From: Chrysoperla carnea
Taxonomy: Eukaryota; Arthropoda; Insecta; Neuroptera; Chrysopidae
Length of the DNA: 64,000 nt
NCBI RefSeq assembly: GCF_905475395.1
Contig: NC_058339.1
Coordinates: 54,631,172-54,695,171, forward strand
Direction: 5' to 3'
Both the position numbers and the translations under genes were made by a program. The notes beneath the pieces were generated by a model, which had not been told where the DNA came from, did not search any database, and saw nothing but the letters and a program-made list of their open reading frames with translations. Of this stretch, positions 49,440 through 59,454 are shown in pieces (position 1 is the stretch's first letter; every line of letters starts with the position of its first letter).

Positions 49440-51647
49440 TTAAACATTTGTTATTCCAGATTTTTCAACTTGATCTAATAGAGCTTGTAAATGTGTATCG
49501 AATAATTCACATCGTATGGGCATTTCTAAGGAATAAAAAGGATTCTTTAAAGCATAATCTGCATAAAGTTCATAGATTTTCTTTAATAATATTTCCATTC
49601 CAGCTTGTGTACGTTCTGCAACGACCATAAACTTAACTCCTGAAAACAAATTAATATATTGGTAACATTTTTCAAAGTTTAGTTTTAAACAGAGCCACAA
49701 GGTACGGTACTGTTAAGGGACATAATGGGTGCGTTTAGCCAATAAAAGAGATTGTGCACAATTGAAAGAAAATGCCGAAAGTTGAATGCTCTGTAGGATA
49801 GGACTATCGCTTTGTATGAAGCATATTTTATTCAATTTTTTTTCTTAAAAAATTCGCTCTCAAATGTTTGCAACCGCTCACAAACGCTTGCAAACGTTTG
49901 TAACACACACCTATTATTGGCAAAGTGTACAAATATACATTTTATGCGCGGTTATATATAAATATTGTGCGATACCCCTCGCACAGAGCTCAGCAATTCA
50001 AAATTTTACTCCAATGGAAAACTATTTTAGCATAAGTGTAGATCGACCAGGTTGGCTAGTTTGTATACTTATGCCAAACTCACGTTCAGTTTCAAATCTG
50101 TGGCTTCGCAAACTACTCAATTTTTTATGCAAGAGTTTATCATGAAATCGCCAACTTCTATTATGCACTTACTTGTGAGGACTCTTACATTGGGCTCTTA
50201 TTACTGGCTCAAATTTCAAGAATAAATAACAAACAAAAAATTATAATAACCTGTTAATGTTTGAAAACAATGTAATTTAAATTTATCAGCTTCAAGAACT
50301 TCAATACCAGAACTTTTTGGTTCTGGGCTTAATTGACTTGCAATAGCAAATAATGGATAAAACATGCTAGCTAAAAATATTTTTTCATTGGTGGTCATTT
50401 TTGGTCGACCAAACTTTAAATTTAATGGATAATTTTCTTTATTTTCGATCACATCGAATACATCACGTCCATCATCCAGTTGACGATTTGTTATTGCAAT
50501 TCCATTTACAGCTAATAATACATTTCCAACTAAAAAAGGAGAGTTCAAGTTTTAATAATATTGAAGTTTTTAAAATTTCAATTTAGTGCCAGCTTTATAA
50601 CATTCTTTGAGATCTGAATTATTTCCGACCAAAGCATCATACGCTCTCTTGACCTTTTCAACCTTATAATCAGACAGATATTTCAAATTTATCATCTAAG
50701 TACAGATAAAGAGAGGGAAACATGAAACTAATCGAAGTCGAGGAGAGAATTTCTCGAAAACTTTTGAAAGGCTAAGGAGTAAAACATGAACAATTATCAA
50801 ATTCAGTTTTGGATATTTCGCACCCTAAAGAGGAATCATTGAATCCCTCACTTGACTCAAGAGGAAATTCTCATTAATTCCAAGTCTTCCATCACTCCTA
50901 CATTCGCCTCTTTCCTAGAACTCTTAGGAAAGAGGCGAGTTCTTTTAAACTGATGATGACTTCTTTGAAGTTGAAGTATCTGATGCAAAATTATTTAAAT
51001 TGACATGAGATTGGGCTGACGTTCTTTATGTTCTTATAAAAGTAATATAGTGCAAGCTTAAAAACTTTACATAGGTTTAATTTCATTATGATTAAATTTT
51101 CATTATTTTTAATTCCAGGGTAAATCAAACTTTTATCCTTGTAGGTATTCCCCCTAAATAATAATGGATGTTTTTCTTTTTTGTATCATTCCGTACAAGC
51201 ACACATTTTATAACTTAAATTGTCATTAAAAACAGCTTATAATGATTACTAACTTATCAAGAACTTAAAAAAGGTCGCAGCTCGATATCTTCAGCAGTTT
51301 TTTCATGATACGATCATTGCTATATAACAAATTACGTTATATTCCATAGTTCCAAAAGTTTACTTTAAATAATAATCTTTCTGGTTGGGGATTTTCGGAG
51401 AATCGGTATCAGTTCACAATACTAATGCACTTGTATGCTTGCACTTATTTATATTGAAAATATTTTACCCACCGTTAATATTATCACGCTGTCCAAAAAC
51501 TACAACAATACTCTTATTTTGATAAATTAATTTAATATCCAACGGATAACTGAATGTTTTCTCCGTTTCATATTTCGGTACATTATGATCATGGTTAAAT
51601 ATTAACCCTCCAGATTTTGAAACTATATACACGCCATAAATAACCAT
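49440..51647 (-). CDS. TRAPPC4 (synbindin/Trs23), TRAPP complex subunit
   Basis: Three exons: 51473-51647, 50251-50529 and 49440-49639, with phase-1 introns, giving 217 residues (the human protein has 219). TRAPPC4 is a core longin-fold subunit of the TRAPP tethering complex, which acts as a Rab1 (and Rab11) exchange factor in ER-Golgi traffic. Exon 1 encodes [17 protein letters not shown], the longin strand start, then [11 protein letters not shown] and [10 protein letters not shown]. Exon 2 carries [59 protein letters not shown]. Exon 3 has [29 protein letters not shown] and MPIRCELF. All match the family in order. Intron 1 uses GTGGGT: only this donor gives RDNIN-VGN, as in the human protein. 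Conservation and length suggest it is intact. It is divergent from EI24. Confidence 0.97.
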
Positions 51648-52059
51648 TTTTTTAAAACATAAAAACCAATTTCTAATTTTTCTTCAAATAAAAAGTGATC
51701 AATAAATACTCCTTTTAAAGAACGAACTTTGACAGCCACTTTGACGTAAACTTATTTTTAGGTTATGTAATTCATACATATCTCACTTGTCATTCAGAGC
51801 AGTTCAAGAGTTTTTTGTACGCTGAATAAAAAAAAATAATTACCTGCACATTGCTGAGTAATAAAAACAATAAACCTGCTGTGCATGGGGCTTTGAACTT
51901 CGATTTAAAACAGTGAAATTACAGAATAATTTATTTTTAAATGTCGATGTAATCATTTGGATTTTTTTTTTTAAATTCATTTTCTAATGTACTTAATTTG
52001 TTCGAACAATATTGTTATTTCAATTTGTGAATGTTTTTCATAAGAAAAGATAAAATAGA
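51648..52059. promoter_or_regulatory. Bidirectional promoter region between TRAPPC4 and EI24
   Basis: Only 412 bp separate the two start codons, which point away from each other, so both 5' UTRs and both core promoters must fit here. The stretch near 51720-51810 (GAACGAACTTTGACAGCCAC through GTCATTCAGAGCAG) is less AT-rich than its flanks. No TATA box in a convincing position can be asserted. Confidence 0.6.
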
Positions 52060-55000
52060 ATGGATAATTGTAGGGTAAGAGTACAAAGAAAATTTCATTT
52101 TACAAAAAAATAATATTAAAGAAAATGTATATTTTTTTTTATTTTTCTAGGGAATATTATATGCCTTTGGCAAAGGTTTATTAGATAGTATGCGTGGAAT
52201 CTTAGTTTTAGGATATTTAGATAAGGAAATGAACGAGCGATCGTTTGGCAAATCTCCCGTGAAAGTAACGCAAAAAACAAAAGATGACGCAGCTATCAAA
52301 CCAACGAAACATTTCGAGTAAGTTTATTGTTGTGATAGCAATTAAATATTTTCAGGGACGTAACAATTACTTTGGACTGAAAAGTATTTTATCTATTTAG
52401 TGATAATAAAAACTGAAGATATGTGGAATTTTTTCATTTTAAATGAAATTTAGTAAATGGGAAGATACTTTCTGAATTAATCTACTTTCTATATTCGAAA
52501 AGGGGCTCATTTTGCCAAAAAGTCGTCTTCTCCAATAAAATAGAGCATCAATAAACCAAATAAAAATTGAGGGTCCGAAATGTTGAAAATATTAATCATT
52601 TCAACAAAAATGATAGCAAAGTTCCAATGGCTTAAACAATTTTACAAATTCTCGCTTGTTTTCCTTTAAATTTGGTTATAGCAAATGTTTACGAAAAATA
52701 TTTCAGGTTTTGATCTATTTTTTAATAACTATTACTCTTTGTGTACTCCTCACATGTCGAATTTTTAGAAAAAGGCAATAAATATTTGAAAATGAAGTTT
52801 TTTATAAATTAAACAATAAAAAAAATATCTCGTCACCATAACTAAGTTCCCAAATTAGAGATTAAACATTTTCATGTTTAATTAAATTCGACTGTCTGTA
52901 ATAATCTACTTAAAACTTGAATTAAGTTTATATTAATGTTATGAAAATATGTAGGCTACAAAAGATGAGTGAAACCCATTTAATTTAATTGGAATAAATT
53001 TTTTATGATGTTTTATATCTTCAATCGTTAAAAATCACTTTATACAATAATAAGATAAAGAAAATAGTTCCAAATAAGGGAATATTCATAAAATTTAAAT
53101 TTGGTTCAAATATTTTTCTTCCGTAACTTTAATGACTGGACATTTCACTAAACCATTATTTTAGTAATTAATATCTTTTTAATTACTTAAAATTAATTAA
53201 TAAAAGTACAAATTCAGTGAGGGCATTTAAAAATTTCTAAAACGGATATTCAAATTTTTATACGGACGTGACATCATAGTACGGGCTTGTCAAATTTGTT
53301 GACATACTGAATGATATTAATTACTTACATTTTATATGGTATTTCATTAAATTATACTATTCTGCGGCTTTTTATTAGAAAACTTAATAATAACGAGCGT
53401 AAATTCTGTGTTGTAAATTCTTTTTTTTAAAGTGTAAATTATACACTGAACTGTCACAATTGACAGATCACGTACTTATACGTCATCAACAGAGAGCGCC
53501 AAAAAACTGCGTTTCAATAACTCTAAATTATAATGTATTTTAAATATTTTTTACACTTAAACAGTGGCGTAGCTCGCCTTGGAGGGGCCCTATATCAAAA
53601 TTGGTTGGGGGGGGGGGCTCATTGAGCTGCGGCCCCCTTCGGTTTTAAAATAAGTTATTTTACAATAGGATCATAATTAGATATAATTCTCTCCAAACTG
53701 TAATTTTACTATTGATTTCACTTTGCAATAAAATATCGATGGTATTTTCTTGTAACCAAATATTATAAGATAGGGATGCATTAATATACTGCTGTGAGTT
53801 TACATGGTTAAATATACATTGTGTAAATTGTTAGTCTGAGGGCCTCTGTAGCCCGGGGGGTATCATTGATACGGCTGATATTGCGGTAGTTACGCCCCTG
53901 CATGTAAATACAGCATTTTTAAGCAATATTTATTTTTTATACTTTGTTATAACGGTGTAAACAATGAATTAAAAATATAAAAAAAATACATGAATATCCC
54001 CATTTCAATAAAATTTCGTGATCTTTTCTTTATTATAGATCATCTCTTTTGTTATTTTTTTATTTATCTATTTGATAATTGACTGCGATAATTATAGTTT
54101 AGAAAACCTTTTTTTCCTTCTTTCCGAAACTTTGATCGTACATTTAATATTTTCGTAGAGTAAGAAATTTTATGATTATTTTCAGAGAATCGAAAGTATT
54201 AAAACGATTTTTACAAGGTTGTTTTCTAAATGGTTTTATATTTTTATTAAGTATTATTTTATTTAATTATGGAGCACTACCAGCTTTAAAATTATTATTA
54301 ACATTTTTATTTGGAGAAAGTTCATCTACTGGTATGTTTATGTGGAATTTAATGGAGTGGGTTTTGTCCCGAATATTTGAAGTATGCTGGGTTATACCAT
54401 TGTTCTTTTTAATTAAAGTTATCAACTGTTTCTGGTTTCAGGTACTATTTTCATTTTTTTATTGTATATTTTTATGGGCGCCTATAATGCGCATAATACA
54501 AAATTTTGATATTTTCAAAATAGAAAATATTTGTATTTTTCAATCAGTTCTAAGCAAAAAAATACTCTTGTGATTTTTGAAAAATACGCTTGGCTAATGC
54601 AGCTTCTGCGCTACGAGTTTTTTTTATTTAATGATTATGTCAAATAGTAGAAAAAAGTAGAAACTGGTAACATCTGTGTGATGTAATTATTACATACATA
54701 AAAAACGTGTTCACTGGGCAGTACTTACTCAAAAATGTTGCCTCGTCAGCTATTAACATCGAATTAATGCCTGGTAGTTTTGAAAATATTACTCCAGATA
54801 GCTAACGATTCTATTCGAGTCTCGGTGATTCAGTGCAATTTTTTTGACGAATTAAAAAATTATTTTACAGGATATTGCAGATTCATGTTTTCGTTTTTAT
54901 CGTGGACGTCCACAATTTATGTCAAGTTTAAGTAAATTAATAGCCGATTCATTATTTAGTACATTAGTACAAACATTATTTTTAATACAAAGCATGCTAG

Positions 55001-56802
55001 TTAATTTAATACCAATAATGTTTGTGGCTGAAATCGCATGTATGGTGCATATATGTTTATTATATTCGTTATATGCATTTGAATATAAATGGTTCAATTT
55101 GGGATGGGAATTACATCGACGTTTAACATTTATTGAAAATAATTGGCCATATTTTATTGGATTTGGTATGCCATTAGCAATTTTAACACAATTTACATCC
55201 TCATTATATATAAGGTACGTTTAGTTGTTAAAAATTCAGTGTTTCGAATAATGTAAGTCCTGGGCATCATGTAAAAAAGGTTTTCAATGATAACAAATTA
55301 ACATCAGGTCTACTTAACTTAGCACCTAAACTAAGCATAATAGAAAAGTAGTCATTATTTTTTGTCAATTTTTTATTTGCTTTTTATATATATTCAATTA
55401 TTCTTTAAATAAAAACTTGCACCTGTATACAGGGTGGGTCATTTTTATCTATACATCTAAATATCTCATTTTGTAGTTAACCAATCAAAAAATAACTTAA
55501 ACAAAAGTTGTAGAGTATGATTTGGGGGGGGGGGGAGTACATTATGTTCTGATATCAGATTGAACCTAGGGTGGGTCATTTTTATCTATACATCTAAATA
55601 TCTCATTTTGTAGTTAACCAATCAAAAAATAACTTAAACAAAAGTTGTAGAGTATGATTTGGGGGGGGAGTACATTATGTTCTGATATCAGATTGAACCT
55701 AGTTCTTCAGATTTCCTTAATATTCAATTTAGATCCTAAACGGTAAGAGATAGAATAACACTTTGAATTAGAAAGTTGAACCTTACAAAAAAACAAACAA
55801 TTATTGTTTAAAACATTTTTCGTAAAACGTTAGCTTTATGAGGAAATGCGACTTAAAAATATGTCATTTTTGCATTTAAAGCGAAAGAAAATACGCATAA
55901 GTGTATCGATAATTGCAGGTCAAAGTCATGGCCACAGGCGAATGCCCTGAACAGCTTTGGTTAATACATTTTTCCGTAATTAGCGTAGCTCACCCTGTTT
56001 ATGTTTACAGGATACATGCACATGGGTAATAATTCATTAATTGCGTGAGTTTTAAAAGCGTCACATTTACTGTCGAGAAAATCCTCTTTGCTTCCCGTAT
56101 TGTATTACCTTTATATTTTATATCCTATTTCACTGAAGTGTAAATAACATACTTTATTTCAAAAAGAAATTGCGTGGTATTGTAAAGTTAAAAATAACAC
56201 ATTATTTGACGGAATGCATGTTATACTCTTACCAACCCCACCAAAACTTTTTTACGATACTGTAGGGAGACAACAGCTTTATCAAATTTTAACTGATTTT
56301 CAGGACTTACATGCTCTTTATGTTTAAAGTGTAATATTGTGTATTAATTTTATTTTTATCATTTTAGTGGCTCAATTTTTTCAATTTTATTTCCTATATT
56401 TATTATAAGTGGTAATGAAGCAAGTCCAGTTACAGGAAAATGGTAATTCTTTTTCTTAGCATGTATACATTCTTGTCTGTTTGTCTGTTATATTATTTGA
56501 AGGTATAAAGAAACGGCAATTTTATCTTTTCAATATATGACAAAAAAGTTAATTCGCCAGAATGGCAATATAGTCGAAAAGGCAAATCTGCGACACACAA
56601 TAATGATTCATTTCATTTCAATAACAATCTCTTCCCTAATCTCTCCAATTTCAGTAAAATAAAGCTAACAAAAAATATTCTAATTTTTAGTGACTACCCA
56701 TTACGATTATTTTCACCAGTGGTTGCAATATCAAATTATATTTTCAATCAATCAATTGGTCAAAGTAGTAGGACAATTCAATCAGCACCAGTGCGAAGAT
56801 GA
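52060..56802 (+). CDS. EI24 (etoposide-induced 2.4 / PIG8) homologue, ER membrane protein
   Basis: Six exons: 52060-52074, 52151-52317, 54186-54441, 54871-55214, 56368-56442, 56691-56802; 322 residues (human 340). All phases close. EI24 is a multi-pass ER membrane protein needed for autophagy and, in mammals, p53-induced; the Drosophila homologue is tank. The first exon is a five-codon MDNCR before a 76-bp intron; this start gives phase 0 and aligns the next exon (GILYAFGKGLLDSMRGI) with the vertebrate N-terminus. Exon 3 holds hydrophobic segments and ends FWFQ, exon 4 begins DIA, as in the conserved WFQDIA junction. Exon 4 also has KLIADSLFSTLVQTLFLIQ, LLYSLYAFEYKWFN and NNWPYFIGFGMPLA; exon 5 has FSILFPIFIISGNEA; exon 6 ends in a short Ser/Arg tail. 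Likely intact. Introns 2 and 4 carry a hAT MITE and a tandem duplication. AATAAA lies at 56998-57003. Confidence 0.96.
53562..53900. mobile_element. hAT-type MITE in EI24 intron 2
   Basis: Left end CAGTGGCGTAGCTCGCC; the right end reads GGTAGTTACGCCCCTG, whose reverse complement CAGGGGCGTAACTACC matches the left terminus. Flanking 8-mers CACTTAAA and CATGTAAA agree at 6 of 8 positions, fitting an aged 8-bp hAT target-site duplication. The 339 bp include a G run (53606-53616) and no coding sequence. Confidence 0.7.
55431..55702. repeat. Tandem duplication, two ~135-bp units, in EI24 intron 4
   Basis: Unit 1 (55431-55567) and unit 2 (55568-55702) are virtually identical from AGGGTGGGTCATTTTTATCT to CAGATTGAACCTAG. 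The clear difference is the G run, about 12 in unit 1 and 8 in unit 2. Near identity means a recent duplication, or an assembly artefact. Confidence 0.85.
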
Positions 56803-57323
56803 TCTTTACTTTTAAAAATTTTATATAGGTCTCGTTATGAGGGATGGTCTGAGGACTGAATTTTATCATATATATTTATTGTATGTAAATTGTTATATTA
56901 CAAGATTTCCGGATTAATTCCATTTCTCAAAACATTGATTATCAGTGTGTTGGAACATAAATGTTACGTGAATCATTTTATGGATAAATCATTTTAAAAT
57001 AAAATTTATTGATTTGAAAACGGGTCCGCCATTTTTAACGCTCGTGTGGCGTAGTGTCTCCTCCAAAATTGATAAATCATGCATCTTCGATATTACGCTA
57101 AAAAAAATTGTACTATACCAGTCCTGACTTAGATGGTAAAATGAGTCGGAACTGATCCCGACGTAACTCACATCAATGGTTGGTATTCTTTCATAAAGCG
57201 TTTCTAGTCTACTCCGATCATTTTCATTCACGTTTACATCGATTACTTACAATTAAAAATTTAATTCTGTTCAAATTTGCTCGACATTTTTTATACCAAT
57301 ACAAAAGTGTAAGCGCTTGATAA
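56803..57323. other. EI24 3' UTR and unassigned sequence
   Basis: It contains the EI24 poly(A) signal. The minus strand is open from about 57249 to 56989 (about 85 codons, including LEETLRHTSVKNGGPVFK) with non-biased composition, but it has no ATG in a good place and no recognisable domain, so I do not call it as a gene. Confidence 0.35.
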
Positions 57324-57571
57324 ATGGCGTGTGAGTTAGCCACTTTACCTTATGAAGAATATTTTGTAAAAGGTCAGAAAAATCCAGACGCCGATATCGT
57401 TGGTATAAACAGCGATTAGATCCAATAAATAAATATGTTTTTCGAAGTAAACGTGAGTGGGAATTATTGGAGCAGGTTAGAAATGTGTTTAAGAGGAATC
57501 CCAAAAATGTATGTGAGTTGCATCAGTATCTGAGTCCTAACCCATTTTTCGGGATTAGTACTTCTAAGTAG
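57324..57571 (+). pseudogene. Unrecognised small gene-like ORF with an apparent frameshift
   Basis: An ATG in good context (TAAATGGCG) at 57324 opens MACELATLPYEEYFVKGQK and stops at 57417-57419. In the +2 frame an open stretch (57356-57571) continues with SRRRYRWYKQRLDPINKY, then REWELLEQVRNVFKRNPK and LHQYLSPNPFF to TAG. Both halves have gene-like, charged composition. A one- or two-base change in the GAAAAA run near 57377-57383 would join them into about 81 residues. Overlapping AATAAA signals follow at 57577-57586, six bases after the stop. I do not recognise the family. It may be a small conserved protein with an assembly indel, a pseudogene, or two exons joined in a way I cannot see. 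Confidence 0.4.
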
Positions 57572-58389
57572 TCTGTAATAAATAAATGGTGTTTTAATTG
57601 TTTTTAATATGTCGACTCAAAATGAATGTCAAAAATAAAAATATTTTGTTGTTAAATTTTTTCTCTAAAATGTCGATTTTGTTTTTATATGTTTCTGAAG
57701 TTTTGGAAATCCTGTATATATTGTATATATATAATAATAGCTTTATATGTTTTGAAACTGTATTTATTTGCTGCCTTATTTTCGAACCATGACTTTCGAA
57801 ATTTTCGAAGAACCAAAAAATTAAAGGCGGCATTAAATATGGTTCTTTTTTGTCACAAAACAAAGGACTTGTACATACATATATTTCTTTATACATGTTT
57901 TGTAAATAATAAATAAAAGCTTTTTTAGAAATAAAACTTACTTTATTTTTCTTTAAAATGTTATGGAGGCAGGGGTTATAATATTGGCTTAAATTCTTTC
58001 GGATATAACTTTTATATTAAGACATAGTGTATAATTTGGTACAATTTGTAAAAAAAAAAAATACACTGGAGTCATATAGTTGAAATTTTTTTTACATATT
58101 TTACTTTTAAAACGGTTGGCATCCAAGCTTCAAATTGATGGCTACTCGTTCTTTCTTTAGTCCAAAAGAGAGATGATGAATAATAAACGATTTTGTCCGA
58201 CAATTAATTATATTAATAAAGCGGGGTGTTCGTTCTTTTTTAAGGTATCGGTAAACCATTTTAATTGAACACAGATTATAGTTTATTATATAAAATTATA
58301 ATCTGTGAATGGGTCCGATTTTCGAAATGGAAATTTTCAACATATCTTTACGTTTCATGGCTAAGACAAGGCATTGACACCAATCTGGA
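57572..58389. other. Intergenic, no gene seen
   Basis: Overlapping frames on both strands (57594-57916) are Ile/Phe/Lys/Tyr-rich and typical of AT-rich noise. Confidence 0.45.
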
Positions 58390-58552
58390 GTACGTATACT
58401 TGCCGATTTTAAAAATGCTACAAAACTGTATATCAAATATATTTGGTGGCATTAAAACTTAAAACACATATTAATTAAAGTGTTATTTTCAACCACCAAA
58501 TATATCTATTATACAGCTTTGTCGCATTTTTAAAGTCCGCAAGTATACGTCC
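58390..58552. repeat. Hairpin with 60-bp arms and 43-bp loop
   Basis: 58390-58449 (GTACGTATACTTGC ... ATATATTTGGTGG) pairs with 58493-58552 (CCACCAAATATATC ... GCAAGTATACGTCC) at about 85% of positions. The 43-bp loop is AT-rich. It is either a foldback MITE or the collapsed end of one; a hairpin RNA precursor is a less likely alternative. The open frame crossing it is not coding. Confidence 0.75.
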
Positions 58553-59454
58553 ATAGAAATTTTGTTCTTCGTCGATATCGCGCGAACAAAAAATGATATC
58601 GACTTCGTTGGCATGTCAATCGAAGCGTGTTAACGGCAATATGATCCGAAAAGATTTTCATAACATTCGGTCGTGTTTTAATTTTTTTTAAACTTTTTAT
58701 TATACTGGGAAGTTATTTGTGTGGACCTCAGGGGTCGCACCATACTCTGCCCAACGGTTTTAACTCACTAATTTATATTTTGACAGTAATTAGGTCAAAT
58801 TTTTAAATTGAAAATGAGTGTTCATGACGACAATGAGTGTGGTAATGGAAGTATTTTTCGCTCTCAAAATGAGCGAGAAAAGTAGTTTTTATATTCCACG
58901 GGCGTAGATAAAAATGATTTTATCATTTATTATTCGATGATCTTCCTGCTAGAATAACAAAAAAACTCAGTCATCCTCAAATGTGAAGCTTGGGAACCCA
59001 ACCAAAATTTTCCGAACCACGTTAAATAGAACCTTTCCACCGGGAATTTTAAACTTTATGACAATAATGTACTTGAGAAATATTAACAATGGTTGTGTAC
59101 AGATCAATTCTGAGCTTCAGGTTTAGATTATTGTTAGATTTCTGATACGAAAACAATAAAATGCATAATGTACGAAGATTTTCGGCGACCCTACATGAAA
59201 ATTGGTATGGTCAATGACAAAATTGGTTGATTTAGTAAATAATTTTTTTTACTGTTTATATATTGATAATAGATACCTTTTCTTAAAGTTCCACGAAGCA
59301 GCTCAGAACTTACTCTAAATACGACCAAAGTATTTTTATTAAGTACAAATAATTATATTTTAATTAAAAAATAAATTTGTTCATGCATCTAATGTTTAAG
59401 ATAAATATTACACGATAATGAAATGTGAGTATTTGATGGAAGACCAGTTTCATG
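58553..59454. other. 3' flank of TBRG1, no gene seen
   Basis: The minus strand has AATAAA at 59335-59340, 115 nt past the TBRG1 stop, a good candidate poly(A) signal. Nothing else is supported. Confidence 0.5.

Noticed and set aside
49864-50586. Plus-strand frames opposite TRAPPC4
   Set aside because: They are shadows of TRAPPC4 exon 2 and its intron; TRAPPC4 on the minus strand explains the conservation.
54897-55097. Minus-strand frame opposite EI24 exon 4
   Set aside because: Antisense shadow of a well-supported coding exon.
56989-57249. Minus-strand frame of about 85 codons after EI24
   Set aside because: Composition is protein-like, but there is no suitable ATG, splice site or recognisable family, and it overlaps the EI24 poly(A) signal.
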